Positions 34,317-42,945 of a stretch of 64,000 nt of DNA are shown piece by piece; position 1 is the stretch's first letter, and every line of letters starts with the position of its first letter. Both the position numbers and the translations under genes were made by a program. The notes beneath the pieces are model-generated. The model was not told where the DNA came from and ran no database searches. It worked only from the letters and a program-made list of their open reading frames with translations. This DNA comes from Nitrospirota bacterium (GTDB taxonomy: Bacteria; Nitrospirota; Thermodesulfovibrionia; SZUA-242). The stretch lies in NCBI GenBank assembly GCA_016212095.1, contig JACRHH010000007.1, forward strand, positions 38,629 through 102,628. Reading direction: 5' to 3'.

Positions 34317-35912
34317 TTACGGCTTGCACTCCGTGCAGGTCGGAATGGCCGGGACAACAATTCCGGCGTTCAGAATCGTCTTTTCGATGGTGAGCGTACC
34401 GGTTCCGTCGTCAGTTCCGGTTGCCAGATTGTTGGTGATGGCAAAGGCCGGATTGGAATCGGTGCTGCCGCTGGCGTCGGTGTCGAATGTGAACGTTCCG
34501 GTTCCGTCGTAATCGCAGGAATTGGTCGGCGCGTAGGTTATGTTATCGCCGCCGGAGACGAACTTGCCGGTTCCCGGATCGAACGAGACAACCTGCTTCT
34601 GAGCCAGTTCAAGGAGCGAGTGCGAATTGCCCGGCCCGGCCCAGTTGCAGATGAAACCGCTGATCGACGGATCGAGATTCTGTATGTCCGGGCCGTAACC
34701 GTAGAACGATGTGGCCGACAGATCCACGGTTGCATCGTCGGCATCCTCGGCTACACCCAGATTGAATACGCGGGTGTTGCCGTCCATGAATCCGGCCTGC
34801 CACGCATAGGCGTAATCGCCAACAAGCGTGAGCGGATTGTAGCTTGCACGCAAGATATTGAAGTTGTCGGCCCAGCCGTTCGGGTTCGTTCCGGCGTTGT
34901 ACTTGTCGGCGGCGTCAACCAGTTTGTTCGAATCGAGCCCGTCAACATCCTTGCCGCAGAACGTTCCTTCACGAAGCTCCACAGTCATGTCACCGGCGCC
35001 CGCGCGGGTGTAAACGAACGAGCCGTTCATTGTGGTGTCAACCGGCGAGGGGCTGCCGCCACCGCCCCATCCACCGGCGCAGTTTCCCGCGTTTGTGGTG
35101 TCGCCAATTCTGTATGCAACCTGTCCACGATAGATAAAAGATGACGCGGAGTTCGGAACATGCCCAAGCTCGATCACGATATTTCTGGTGTTGTAGGTCA
35201 AGTCCATGTGATACGTGTATTTCGCCTCGCCGCCGGTTGTGGTTGCGTAGTTCAACGACACGTCGTTGAACGTGACTCCGGCTGGAGCTGAAGCAGCCAT
35301 CGCGGTTGTGAGCGAAATCGTTGGGGTGGTGGCATCCGGCATGGAAAGCGTTCCGCCCGAAGTATTTATCGTGCAGACCATCGAGGCAAGCGCCATCAAC
35401 GAGGCTATCGACCTGTCGCTGATGCCCTCCATGCGAGCGTTCAACTCGGCTGCGGCGCAGGCGTGACCGTCAACCGGATCGACCGACATCCAGATTCCGA
35501 CATCTCCCGGCGGAAGCTCTCCGCTTGCGGGCGCTCCGCCGCCTCCGGCGTTCGGATGTCCGCTATAGTCCACCACAGGCCCGTAGCATGACGCATTGAC
35601 TGCCTGCTTCAGAAACATATCAGGATCGAACGTGCATTTCGATGGTGTCGCGCCTGAGAGGATCTCGCTAATAAGGGTTGTTGCCCAGTTGTAGCGCGAA
35701 ACAACCGTTCCGCTGCCGATGCCGCGTGTTGTAGCCTTGCCCGATGCCCCGCTTGTTACATCCAGCGGCGAGGCCACTGCAAGGGCTGTCGGGAACGCTG
35801 ACGCGGTAACAGTTCCGCCGCCGTCATCATTGTTGGTTGCGGTTTTCCCCGAAGAACCGCCTGAGCATGATGCCAGCATCAAAGCCATTCCTATTGCTAA
35901 AAATCTCTTCAT
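34317..35912 (-). CDS. Large predicted lipoprotein of unknown function
   Basis: A 531-residue protein with a lipoprotein signal peptide (MKRFLAIGMALMLASC) and then a low-complexity Gly/Ser/Asp linker. The mature part is rich in Thr, Ser, Asn, Asp and Gly, with several Cys residues, and has few hydrophobic stretches, as expected for an exported beta-rich domain. Segments such as CTECKP at the very end and CSYDGTGTFTFD-like text point to paired cysteines. I recognise no domain. ATG 35912 is chosen because the signal peptide begins there. It stands alone, with its own terminator. Confidence 0.7.
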   Translation of the reverse strand: MKRFLAIGMALMLASCSGGSSGKTATNNDDGGGTVTASAFPTALAVASPLDVTSGASGKATTRGIGSGTVVSRYNWATTLISEILSGATPSKCTFDPDMFLKQAVNASCYGPVVDYSGHPNAGGGGAPASGELPPGDVGIWMSVDPVDGHACAAAELNARMEGISDRSIASLMALASMVCTINTSGGTLSMPDATTPTISLTTAMAASAPAGVTFNDVSLNYATTTGGEAKYTYHMDLTYNTRNIVIELGHVPNSASSFIYRGQVAYRIGDTTNAGNCAGGWGGGGSPSPVDTTMNGSFVYTRAGAGDMTVELREGTFCGKDVDGLDSNKLVDAADKYNAGTNPNGWADNFNILRASYNPLTLVGDYAYAWQAGFMDGNTRVFNLGVAEDADDATVDLSATSFYGYGPDIQNLDPSISGFICNWAGPGNSHSLLELAQKQVVSFDPGTGKFVSGGDNITYAPTNSCDYDGTGTFTFDTDASGSTDSNPAFAITNNLATGTDDGTGTLTIEKTILNAGIVVPAIPTCTECKP

Positions 35913-36084
35913 ACGACCTACCTCCATGCAATTAATTCCGATTCCACCTGATCGGCATTCAGATTTCTATCGGCGGACATGGAGGGGCCCTTGAATTTCA
36001 GGCAATCGAATCGTGATTACGACGATATATCAATTTGTTGCGGTTGTTTGAATATGCAGGGGCGAACCAGTGTGTTCGCCCTCA

Positions 36085-36807
36085 CTAGAATTTCACGCCC
36101 AAATCCGGCATCAGCCCCTGAATTACATGCATCGAGTCGGTAAGCAGCACGATTCCGAAGGCGATCATCAGCACGCCGCTTGCAATCGACACGGCCCGAA
36201 TATGGCGGTTAAAGCGCGGAAGCGCGCTGATCAGGGAATTGAACGCCACCGCAACGATGAAAAACGGAATCGCGAGGCCAAGCGAATATACGGTCAGCAG
36301 CTTGAATCCGTAGAAAGCCGACTGCGCGGTGGATGCGTACAGAAGAATCGAACCAAGTATCGGGCCGATGCATGGCGTCCATCCGGCGGCGAAAGTGATG
36401 CCGACAAGAAACGCGCCAAGGTATCCGGCGGGACGGCCCTGAAGATGTATCTTTTTCTCCATCGAAAGAAAATCCACCTTCAGCAGCCCGGTGATGTACA
36501 GGCCGAATATGATTATCAACGCCCCGCCTGCCTTGCTGATTACAGACTGATACTTCGCAAGCATGCCGCCGATGTACGACGAAGAAGTGCCGAGCGACAC
36601 GAATACCGTCGAGAAGCCCAGTATGAAGACCAGAGCGTTCAGAGCCGCCAGCTTTCTGATTGCGGCGCGGTCGTTATCGCCGGAAAGCTCCTCGAACGAC
36701 AGCCCGGTTATGAACGAGATGTACGACGGGATAAGCGGAAAAACGCATGGCGAGAGAAACGAGGCAACACCGGCGGCAAGCGCCACCGGATAGGAGATGT
36801 CATTCAT
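36085..36807 (-). CDS. ccdA: CcdA-type cytochrome c biogenesis / thiol-disulfide transport protein
   Basis: A 240-residue inner-membrane protein with six helices that resembles the DsbD transmembrane domain. The redox Cys pair is seen in FLSPCVFPLIPSY (helix 1) and AGWTPCIGPILGS (helix 4). It carries electrons from cytoplasmic thioredoxin to periplasmic proteins for cytochrome c maturation or disulfide repair. The ATG at 36807 overlaps the end of the mog-like gene. No thioredoxin-like partner or other cytochrome c maturation gene is adjacent. This ccdA is unrelated to the CcdA antitoxin above. Confidence 0.9.
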   Translation of the reverse strand: MNDISYPVALAAGVASFLSPCVFPLIPSYISFITGLSFEELSGDNDRAAIRKLAALNALVFILGFSTVFVSLGTSSSYIGGMLAKYQSVISKAGGALIIIFGLYITGLLKVDFLSMEKKIHLQGRPAGYLGAFLVGITFAAGWTPCIGPILGSILLYASTAQSAFYGFKLLTVYSLGLAIPFFIVAVAFNSLISALPRFNRHIRAVSIASGVLMIAFGIVLLTDSMHVIQGLMPDLGVKF

Positions 36808-37285
36808 TGCGGGCACACTCCGACATATCGCCGCATAGTTTTTCCACGGCGTGGGTTAATACCGGAAGCACAGCTTGCAGACTTTCGCGCGCGGCCTTGG
36901 GGCTTCCGGGAAGATTAATTATCAACGTGTTTTTACGAATCACGGCCACGCCGCGTGAAAGCATGGCGCGTGGGGTCTTTTCAAGTCCGGCCTGCCTCAT
37001 CGCCTCTGCGATGCCCGGCACGTTGCGCTCCGCCACAGCCATTGTGGCCTCAGGAGTTATATCGCGCGGAGAAAGCCCGGTTCCGCCGGTGGTCAGTATC
37101 AGATTGACGCCTTCATCGGCCAGTTCGGCAAGAGCGGCCCTGATGAAGACAGGCTCATCCGGCAGAATCGACGAATGCACGATTTCACCATATTCCCGGA
37201 TCATCTCGCGCACAACCTCGCCGCTTGCGTCTTCGCGGGTTCCTTCCGCGCCGGAATCGCTGATTGTAAGCACCGCAACCGTCAT
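36800..37285 (-). CDS. mog: Molybdopterin adenylyltransferase (MogA/MoaB type)
   Basis: A 161-residue protein of the MoaB/Mog fold that adenylates molybdopterin before molybdenum insertion. The motifs LTISDSGAEGTREDASG, LILTTGGTGLSPRDITPEAT and IINLPGSPKAARESLQAVLP are complete. It is translationally coupled (ATGA) to the MOSC gene upstream and overlaps the ccdA-like gene downstream. A MOSC-mog operon is common in anaerobes and supports a role in molybdenum cofactor sulfuration or insertion. Confidence 0.93.
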   Translation of the reverse strand: MTVAVLTISDSGAEGTREDASGEVVREMIREYGEIVHSSILPDEPVFIRAALAELADEGVNLILTTGGTGLSPRDITPEATMAVAERNVPGIAEAMRQAGLEKTPRAMLSRGVAVIRKNTLIINLPGSPKAARESLQAVLPVLTHAVEKLCGDMSECARNE

Positions 37286-37740
37286 AATGGCAGCCTCGCA
37301 ACCGGATCGCCCGGCAGTAGAGTTCCACCCCTTAAAATCTTCACAAAAATTCCCTCGCGCGGCATCACGCAGTCCCCGGCCTGTTCATAAATAGCGCAAC
37401 GCGCATGGCACGTTTTGCCGATCTGCGTGACTTCCGCCTCAACTTCGTGGCCAAGCCTCAGGCGCGCGCCGATGGGAAGCGAGACAAGATCTATGCCTTG
37501 GGTAGTTATATTCTCGGCAAAATCGCCGGGGCCGACGTTCAAGCCCATCGCCCGCATCTTCTCGATGCTCTCTGTCGCAAGCAGGCTCACCTGCCTGTGC
37601 CAGTTGCCGGAGGCGTGGGCGTCGCCGTCGATGCCGTGGTTTTCGAGCACTAGCGCGGAATCTACCGGCTTCTTGCGCTCGCCTTTGCGGGGGCTTGTGT
37701 TTAATGAAACGATATGCGACATATTGTTTTTGTCCGGCAT
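37282..37740 (-). CDS. MOSC-domain protein
   Basis: A 152-residue stand-alone MOSC domain. Typical parts are ENHGIDGDAHASGNWHRQVS near 30-50, GDFAENITTQGIDL, and RLRLGHEVEAEVTQIGKTCHARCAIYEQ with a conserved Cys (CHARC). MOSC domains bind the molybdenum cofactor and carry sulfur. The gene overlaps mog by four bases. The ATG at 37722 (MSHIVSLN) is a possible alternative start; neither has a clear ribosome-binding site. Confidence 0.88.
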   Translation of the reverse strand: MPDKNNMSHIVSLNTSPRKGERKKPVDSALVLENHGIDGDAHASGNWHRQVSLLATESIEKMRAMGLNVGPGDFAENITTQGIDLVSLPIGARLRLGHEVEAEVTQIGKTCHARCAIYEQAGDCVMPREGIFVKILRGGTLLPGDPVARLPL

Positions 37741-37769
37741 TTAATATAACACTTCAGGTGGTAACGCGG

Positions 37770-38114
37770 TCAGGGGGCGGCGGTTTCCAGCTTTTCTTCC
37801 AGTGTCTTCTGGATAAACTGATTCAGCGACATTCCCATCACCGCCGCCTGCTCGGCGGCCTTGCGATGCAGACCAAGCGGAATTCTCACGTTGAAACTAC
37901 CCTTGTACGAGCGTTCAGGACTTTTGCCCGCCTCCACGCATAGTTCGAGATAGTCGTCCACCGCCTCGTGAAACGCTTCGACCAGTTCCATAACGCTCTG
38001 TCCCTCGAATGTCACAAGGTCGCACACTCCCTCTATTTTGCCGTGGAAAACATTATCCTCGGCGCTGAACCGCACCGAGCCGATGAAATTCTTATAATGC
38101 AACACATCCTTCAT
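37770..38114 (-). CDS. hicB: HicB-family antitoxin
   Basis: A 114-residue antitoxin with a partially degraded RNase-H-like HicB domain (FSAEDNVFHGKIEGVCDLVTFEG) and a C-terminal ribbon-helix-helix DNA-binding segment (SFNVRIPLGLHRKAAEQAA, SLNQFIQKTLEEKL). It neutralises HicA and represses the operon. The gene follows hicA, with its start overlapping the hicA stop by four bases (ATGA), the usual gene order. Confidence 0.93.
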   Translation of the reverse strand: MKDVLHYKNFIGSVRFSAEDNVFHGKIEGVCDLVTFEGQSVMELVEAFHEAVDDYLELCVEAGKSPERSYKGSFNVRIPLGLHRKAAEQAAVMGMSLNQFIQKTLEEKLETAAP

Positions 38115-38371
38115 TCGATCACCTCCGCCTTTCTTAGCGCGTTTTCGATCTCGTCGAGTTGATACCGTTTAAGTTCCGGATTTGGATGAGGTTTGTGAAG
38201 TCTGACAATATGCCGGGTTCCACGATTTATGAACGCTACCAGTGATCCGGATGTCTTTCCGGTTGTTGCTTCCTCATAGCCAAGACTCACAAGAAGCCGC
38301 ACGAGTTCCTCGAAAGTGAAATCCTTCGGTTTGGACAGAAATCTTTTCAAGAGTTTCTCAGCCTTGCTCAT
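38111..38371 (-). CDS. hicA: HicA-family toxin
   Basis: An 86-residue small mRNA-interferase-like protein. The N-terminal KAEKLLKRFLSKPKDFTFEE and the C-terminal LHKPHPNPELKRYQLDEI are typical of the HicA subfamily. In classic HicA the catalytic His lies in a GSH motif; here the corresponding stretch reads SGSLVAF, so this His is missing. Related subfamily members also have a non-His residue here, so loss of toxicity cannot be concluded. It forms an operon with hicB. Confidence 0.85.
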   Translation of the reverse strand: MSKAEKLLKRFLSKPKDFTFEELVRLLVSLGYEEATTGKTSGSLVAFINRGTRHIVRLHKPHPNPELKRYQLDEIENALRKAEVIE

Positions 38372-38525
38372 GAATAAATAATGACAAATGACGAAATGGA
38401 TTGCAACTGATGTTTAGTTGCTATACCCCAGCAATAATCCTTGCCGTGTTAAAATGTCACGCTTAACAGCCCGTTGGATGCTGATTGAGACAGACAGATG
38501 ATTATTGAGGAGGAATACGGATTTA

Positions 38526-38957
38526 ATGAATAACAGGAACGGTTTCACCCTTATCGAAATTCTTGTGGTTGTGGCCATCATCGCCATACTGGCCGCGCTT
38601 GTGGGGCCACGCATAATCGGCACAACCGACGAAGCGAAGGTGACTCAGGCCAAGGCCCAGATTCGGAACCTGGAAACAGCTCTCAAGCTGTTCAAGCTCG
38701 GTAACGGTTTTTATCCGACTACGGAGCAGGGCTTGAACGCGCTTGTGGACAAACCGACAACCGGGCGCATTCCGGAGAAATACAGGGACGGCGGCTATCT
38801 GGAATCGCGGAGCATCCCGAAAGATCCATGGAACAACGATTTCGTCTACTTGAGCCCCGGTCTTCACGGCGACTACGACCTTCTCTCCTACGGCAACGAC
38901 GGCGCGCCGGGCGGCGAGGAAACAAACGCGGACATCGAGAACTGGAACCTGAAATAG
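38526..38957 (+). CDS. gspG: Type II secretion major pseudopilin GspG
   Basis: A 143-residue major pseudopilin. The short leader MNNRNG is followed by the prepilin-peptidase site and FTLIEILVVVAIIAILAAL helix with Glu5. The C-terminal domain has the family block GNGFYPTTEQGLNALVDKPT and DPWNNDFVYLSPG, then a calcium-binding loop region with SYGNDGAPGGEETNADI. The start is ATG 38526, with GAGGAGG 12 bases upstream. It opens a run of eight gsp genes; gspC, D, E and F are not in the window. Confidence 0.97.
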   Translation: MNNRNGFTLIEILVVVAIIAILAALVGPRIIGTTDEAKVTQAKAQIRNLETALKLFKLGNGFYPTTEQGLNALVDKPTTGRIPEKYRDGGYLESRSIPKDPWNNDFVYLSPGLHGDYDLLSYGNDGAPGGEETNADIENWNLK

Positions 38958-38965
38958 CCATTAAT

Positions 38966-39493
38966 CTGCTAAAGCCGGAGGCAAACCGGCCTGAAAGCGG
39001 CGGCGTCACGCTTATCGAGCTTATCGTCGTGATGGCGCTGGTGTCGGCCATATTCATGCTGGCGATGCCGGATTTCATGGCGCTTGCCGATGATCCGCTG
39101 AAGCGCGAGGCGATGCGCCTCGCCTCGGTCATCAGGCACGAAAACGACGAGGCGATCACGCGAAAAGAGACGCGAAGCGTCACGTTCAATCTGGGCGACG
39201 GCTCATGGACGCTGCGAATAGCCAACCTCCCTGAGGGCGCGACGGAGCGTTTCGGTAACAATCGCGACGGCTCGACGGAGCGTTTCGGTAACAACGTCAG
39301 GTTCGTGGACATCGTAACCCACCGGCGCGGACGTGTTGACGAGGGCGAAGACCGGTTTATCTTTGGCGTCGAGGGCATCACCGAATCCGCAATCATACAC
39401 GTCAGCAAGGACGAATCCGTTTACAGCATCATCGTTCACCCCTATGCCGCGCTTGTGGAAACCCGCGAAGGCTATGTCGAACAGACGAAATAG
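38966..39493 (+). CDS. gspH: Type II secretion minor pseudopilin GspH, start codon uncertain
   Basis: A minor pseudopilin of about 175 residues. The mature N-terminus (SGG then VTLIELIVVMALV) has the prepilin cleavage Gly and Glu5, but Val instead of the usual Phe at +1. No ATG, GTG or TTG lies in frame between the gspG stop region and this leader; the nearest ATG is at 38828, deep in gspG, and would give an unusual 58-residue Arg-rich leader. Candidates are CTG 38966 (used here) or ATT 38960. Inside the gene a 33-base tandem duplication (39241-39306) repeats the residues TERFGNN in frame. Confidence 0.8.
   Translation: MLKPEANRPESGGVTLIELIVVMALVSAIFMLAMPDFMALADDPLKREAMRLASVIRHENDEAITRKETRSVTFNLGDGSWTLRIANLPEGATERFGNNRDGSTERFGNNVRFVDIVTHRRGRVDEGEDRFIFGVEGITESAIIHVSKDESVYSIIVHPYAALVETREGYVEQTK
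39241..39306 (+). repeat. 33-base in-frame tandem duplication in gspH
   Basis: Units start at 39241 and 39274 and share the first 21 bases exactly (GACGGAGCGTTTCGGTAACA and one more A). The result is two copies of TERFGNN 11 codons apart. Confidence 0.8.
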
Positions 39494-39827
39494 CGGCTTC
39501 ACGCTTATAGAGGTGATGATCGCGCTCGCCATCGTTGGCGGACTCATGGGAACGCTTCTCTACACCATTCAATATCATGTGAAGGTGGCGACTGACGCCC
39601 GCGATTTCGCGCAGGCCAACGACATCGCCCACAACATGCTTGAGGAGATGAAGGACGCGGGCATCACGAAGCCGGACGTGAAAAACGGCGACGTGGGGCA
39701 GGATTATCATTATCACTTCGAGGTTGTTCAGGACACGATATTCAACCACGACGTTTTCAAGCTGAAGATGGTGGTGACAGGGCGCGGACAGGAGGCGCGG
39801 CTTTATGAGCTTCTTCCGTCGCCCTAG
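39474..39827 (+). CDS. gspI: Type II secretion minor pseudopilin GspI
   Basis: A 117-residue minor pseudopilin with leader MSNRRNSG and helix FTLIEVMIALAIVGGLMGTL. The C-terminal part is short, typical for GspI. The start ATG 39474 lies 20 bases inside gspH, and the stop lies inside gspJ, so translation is coupled throughout. GspI forms the tip complex with GspJ and GspK. Confidence 0.94.
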   Translation: MSNRRNSGFTLIEVMIALAIVGGLMGTLLYTIQYHVKVATDARDFAQANDIAHNMLEEMKDAGITKPDVKNGDVGQDYHYHFEVVQDTIFNHDVFKLKMVVTGRGQEARLYELLPSP

Positions 39828-40431
39828 CCTGTCACCGGCAATATCGCCCAAAGGCTTCACGCTCATCGAGGTGATGATCGCGCTGGCGCTCACCGCCACG
39901 GTGCTTGCGGCGCTCTATTCAGGCTTTTTCCTTGCCGAGCGCGCCGCCGATACGGCGGGAAGATCGACGCGGGCGGCTTTTCAGTCGCGCATGATCCTGG
40001 ACAGGATGGCCCGCGAGCTGGAAGCTGCCAACTATCTGCAAGGCGATGATTTTACGCATTTTTCCCTGAAGGATCGCGAGGTCTTCGGCGCGCGCTCATC
40101 GCTACTTGGCTTCACGACGCTGGCCTCGCCTGTGGGATGCAGAAGCATCGGGTACGAGCTGAAGGACGGCGAGCTATTCCGCACAGAATGGCAGCCGGTG
40201 AAAAAAGGCGGCGAACCGAAATCCGCCCCTGTCAGACTGCCGCTGATAAAGGGCGTGAAGGAATTTTCGGTGGAAGCGCGGGCGGCGGACAAGAAGTTCG
40301 TGCGCACATGGGACGCCGAACTCACCGGTAGCCTTCCGCGCCTTTTGCGCCTGACGATGGTTTTCGACGATGCCGAGGGCGGCGAGACGGTGATGGTTGA
40401 AGCGCGTCCGATGATCGGGACAACTTTGTGA
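39805..40431 (+). CDS. gspJ: Type II secretion minor pseudopilin GspJ
   Basis: A 208-residue minor pseudopilin. A 17-residue leader ends in SPKG and the helix FTLIEVMIALALTATVLAAL follows. The globular domain contains SRMILDRMARELEAANYLQG and the typical IGYELKDGELFRTEW. It starts 23 bases before the end of gspI and shares three bases with the GTG start of gspK. Confidence 0.93.
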   Translation: MSFFRRPSLSPAISPKGFTLIEVMIALALTATVLAALYSGFFLAERAADTAGRSTRAAFQSRMILDRMARELEAANYLQGDDFTHFSLKDREVFGARSSLLGFTTLASPVGCRSIGYELKDGELFRTEWQPVKKGGEPKSAPVRLPLIKGVKEFSVEARAADKKFVRTWDAELTGSLPRLLRLTMVFDDAEGGETVMVEARPMIGTTL

Positions 40432-41333
40432 GAAACCAGTCGAATAATCCGGCGTCTTCGTCATCGGGAACGGTGCTTCTTGTTGTTCTGCTTGCAATGG
40501 CGCTCATGTCGGCGTTCGTGGTAGAGTTCGCATACGGCGTTTATGTATCGATTTCAGCCATTCATAACCGGGCAGAGTCCAGAAAAGCGTCGCTTCTTGC
40601 GCGGTCGAGCCTTTCGATGGGCGCAATAATTGCGCGGGAACTAAAACAACGATGGGATTACCGCTATATCGGAACCAGCGTGCCGATTCCAAACCAGTTC
40701 AACGAGGAAGCTGGCGAGGTCACGCTCAAGATAGAAGACGAGATGGGCAGACTCAATCTTAACCAGTTGGATCGGTTGACCACGAACAACCAGCCGGGCC
40801 ATGTTTTCACCGCGCTCGTAAAACTGTGCGGACGGATAGGGATTCCGGCGGAAACAGCGGCATATATCAGAGACTGGATGGATCCGGACGGTCTGCCGAC
40901 AAACAACCTGCGAGACAGCGAGGAGGGCGCCAAGAACGCGAAACTCTGGAGCGTGAACGAGCTATATTCCATTCCGCATCTGAAGCCCGAATGGATAGAC
41001 GCGCTGATCCCGTATGTCACCGTAATTTCCGACACAACCGCCGCCATCAACATGAACTCAGCCGTGAAGGAAGTGCTCGCATCGCTGGTGGACGATTCTC
41101 AGGCAAACGAACTGATAACCAAACGCATGGAATCGCCGTTCAAGGACGACGGCGCGCTGAACGCGTTTTTCACAAACAACCTGAACGCGGCAAAGCCGGA
41201 ATGGGCGACGGCATCGAGCAATTATTTCCGCATCACGGCGTCGGGCCGCGTTGGCGGCATAAACAGGATAATAGACGTGGTTGTAAATACCGGACAGAAT
41301 CCGTACAGAATTGAATACTGGAGGGAATATTGA
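40428..41333 (+). CDS. gspK: Type II secretion minor pseudopilin GspK
   Basis: A 301-residue pseudopilin, the large one at the pilus tip. The N-terminal helix (SGTVLLVVLLAMALMSAFVV) has Gly at the cleavage point but no Glu5, as usual for GspK. Later motifs are EDEMGRLNLNQL, YIRDWMDPDGLPT and NELYSIPHLKPEW, which belong to the GspK helical insertion domain, then INMNSAVKEVLASLV. It starts with GTG 40428 in a GTGA overlap with gspJ and ends in a TTGA overlap with gspL. Confidence 0.95.
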   Translation: MRNQSNNPASSSSGTVLLVVLLAMALMSAFVVEFAYGVYVSISAIHNRAESRKASLLARSSLSMGAIIARELKQRWDYRYIGTSVPIPNQFNEEAGEVTLKIEDEMGRLNLNQLDRLTTNNQPGHVFTALVKLCGRIGIPAETAAYIRDWMDPDGLPTNNLRDSEEGAKNAKLWSVNELYSIPHLKPEWIDALIPYVTVISDTTAAINMNSAVKEVLASLVDDSQANELITKRMESPFKDDGALNAFFTNNLNAAKPEWATASSNYFRITASGRVGGINRIIDVVVNTGQNPYRIEYWREY

Positions 41334-42421
41334 GAAGCTTCACGATCATCCGGCTGGAAGACGATGGCGCGTTCCGCGTTGAGAACGTCTCCGGGAAGCC
41401 CGCCGGGATCAAATCCACACAGACAGGCCGATACGAGGAAGCGCCTGACGGCGCGTACACACTTACGCTTCCGCCCGGAACGGCTGCTTCATCCCATGTT
41501 TATCTCGATCTGCCGCCCGGATTCCTGTCGATGCGCGTGATAACAACGCCATTTTCCGACGACAAAAAGATTCGCGAACTGCTTCCGGTGGAAGCGGAAG
41601 ACCGCTTCATGACTCCGGCGTCCGATCTTGTTCTCGACTATATCTCTTTTCCAAAGGACGGAGGAGAGCGCCGGATTCTGCTCTGCGCGGCGCAGGAGAC
41701 AAGGCTTGCCGCGCTTGTGAACGCGCTTATCGCCAAAGGGTTCGATCCGCAGGTGATCGGCTCGACCGCCATGACCGCGCTGATGAAACAGCCGGAAGCG
41801 AGCATTGAACAGATCCAGTCGCCGCCGCCGCTCAGCGACACCCGGCGCGCCGCAATCGTTGCCGAAGAGATGAGAAAACCGTCGCTCAACCTTCGGCGCG
41901 GACGCCTCCGCTCCACGTCGGGCGAGCAGGCGGCAGCCAAAATGCTGCGCTGGAGCGCCGCCCTTGCAGCGCTCTGCATGGCGCTGGTTGCCGCGAACTG
42001 GTTCATACGCTATCGGGCCGCGGGCGCGAGCATCGAATCTCATAAAAAATCGCAGGCTGAACTGTTTCAGAAGGTATTTCCGAAGGGATCGAAGATGGTC
42101 GATCCCACTTACCAGATAAAGGCCAGGACGAAGGAGCTTGCAACGAAGCTCGGCGTTCTGTCGGGAATCGATCCGCTTGAACTGCTGGAAACCGTTGCCG
42201 ACGCCAAGTCCGCAACCGCGGGCGTGGTTGTCGATGAAATACGCGCAACCGGCGATTCCGTAACCATTCGCGGAACCGGGCCGTCGTTTGGAGTGATCGA
42301 CATGCTGGCGGATCGTTTCAAAACCGTTTATTCCGACGTAAAAATAGCCGACAGCAAGGCTTCATCCGAAAGCGGCGTGAGATTCAGCCTGACGTTTACA
42401 ACCGGCAAAGGAGGCGTGTAG
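41330..42421 (+). CDS. gspL: Type II secretion assembly-platform protein GspL
   Basis: A 363-residue bitopic membrane protein. The cytoplasmic N-terminal part has an actin-like fold related to PilM (LPVEAEDRFMTPASDLVLDY, RRILLCAAQETRLAALVNAL). One transmembrane helix lies at about 207-224 (WSAALAALCMALVAANWF), and a periplasmic ferredoxin-like domain follows. GspL binds the GspE ATPase and GspM. The start codon is TTG 41330, overlapping the gspK stop. Confidence 0.88.
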   Translation: MRSFTIIRLEDDGAFRVENVSGKPAGIKSTQTGRYEEAPDGAYTLTLPPGTAASSHVYLDLPPGFLSMRVITTPFSDDKKIRELLPVEAEDRFMTPASDLVLDYISFPKDGGERRILLCAAQETRLAALVNALIAKGFDPQVIGSTAMTALMKQPEASIEQIQSPPPLSDTRRAAIVAEEMRKPSLNLRRGRLRSTSGEQAAAKMLRWSAALAALCMALVAANWFIRYRAAGASIESHKKSQAELFQKVFPKGSKMVDPTYQIKARTKELATKLGVLSGIDPLELLETVADAKSATAGVVVDEIRATGDSVTIRGTGPSFGVIDMLADRFKTVYSDVKIADSKASSESGVRFSLTFTTGKGGV

Positions 42422-42423
42422 CG

Positions 42424-42945
42424 ATGGCGGACAAGTTCGATGTGAAGCGTGTAGCGCCGTTTGCCGCCGCCGCGCTGTTGATTCTGCTTCTGGTCAACGC
42501 GTTCGACAAGATACGCGAGCTTGAACAGAAGGAGGCGGCGCAGAAGAAGACGCTTGCCGATCTCACGGTTCTCGCGGGCGATCTTCAAAAGTTAAACATC
42601 GCTGTCGAATCGTACTCCGGAAGGCTGGCAGTTTCGGAAACCTCGCAGGACATTATCCCGCTGCTCGACGAACTGTTCGGAAGCCTGGGCATGACAAAGT
42701 CGGTCAAGGAGATGCGCCCCGGAGAGTCCAGGCGCGCGGAGGGTTTTCTTGAGTCGTCAGCCGACATCGAGATAGAGCGCACAGACCTGAATCACGCGGT
42801 TAATCTGGTGTATCGCATCAAAAACCATCCGGCGCTTCTCAAAATCGGAAGCCTGCGGATAAAGACCGATTTCCAGAACCCGGACATGCTCAACATTTCG
42901 ATGTCGGTCAGCCTGATCAGACAGGCCAAACAGCAGTCCGGATGA
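42424..42945 (+). CDS. gspM: Type II secretion protein GspM
   Basis: A 173-residue inner-membrane protein with one N-terminal helix (FAAAALLILLLVNAFD), a coiled coil (REL to EQKEAAQKKTLADLTVLAGD) and a small periplasmic ferredoxin-like domain. It matches GspM/PilO in length and layout. It lies two bases after gspL and overlaps gspN in an ATGA. Confidence 0.85.
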   Translation: MADKFDVKRVAPFAAAALLILLLVNAFDKIRELEQKEAAQKKTLADLTVLAGDLQKLNIAVESYSGRLAVSETSQDIIPLLDELFGSLGMTKSVKEMRPGESRRAEGFLESSADIEIERTDLNHAVNLVYRIKNHPALLKIGSLRIKTDFQNPDMLNISMSVSLIRQAKQQSG

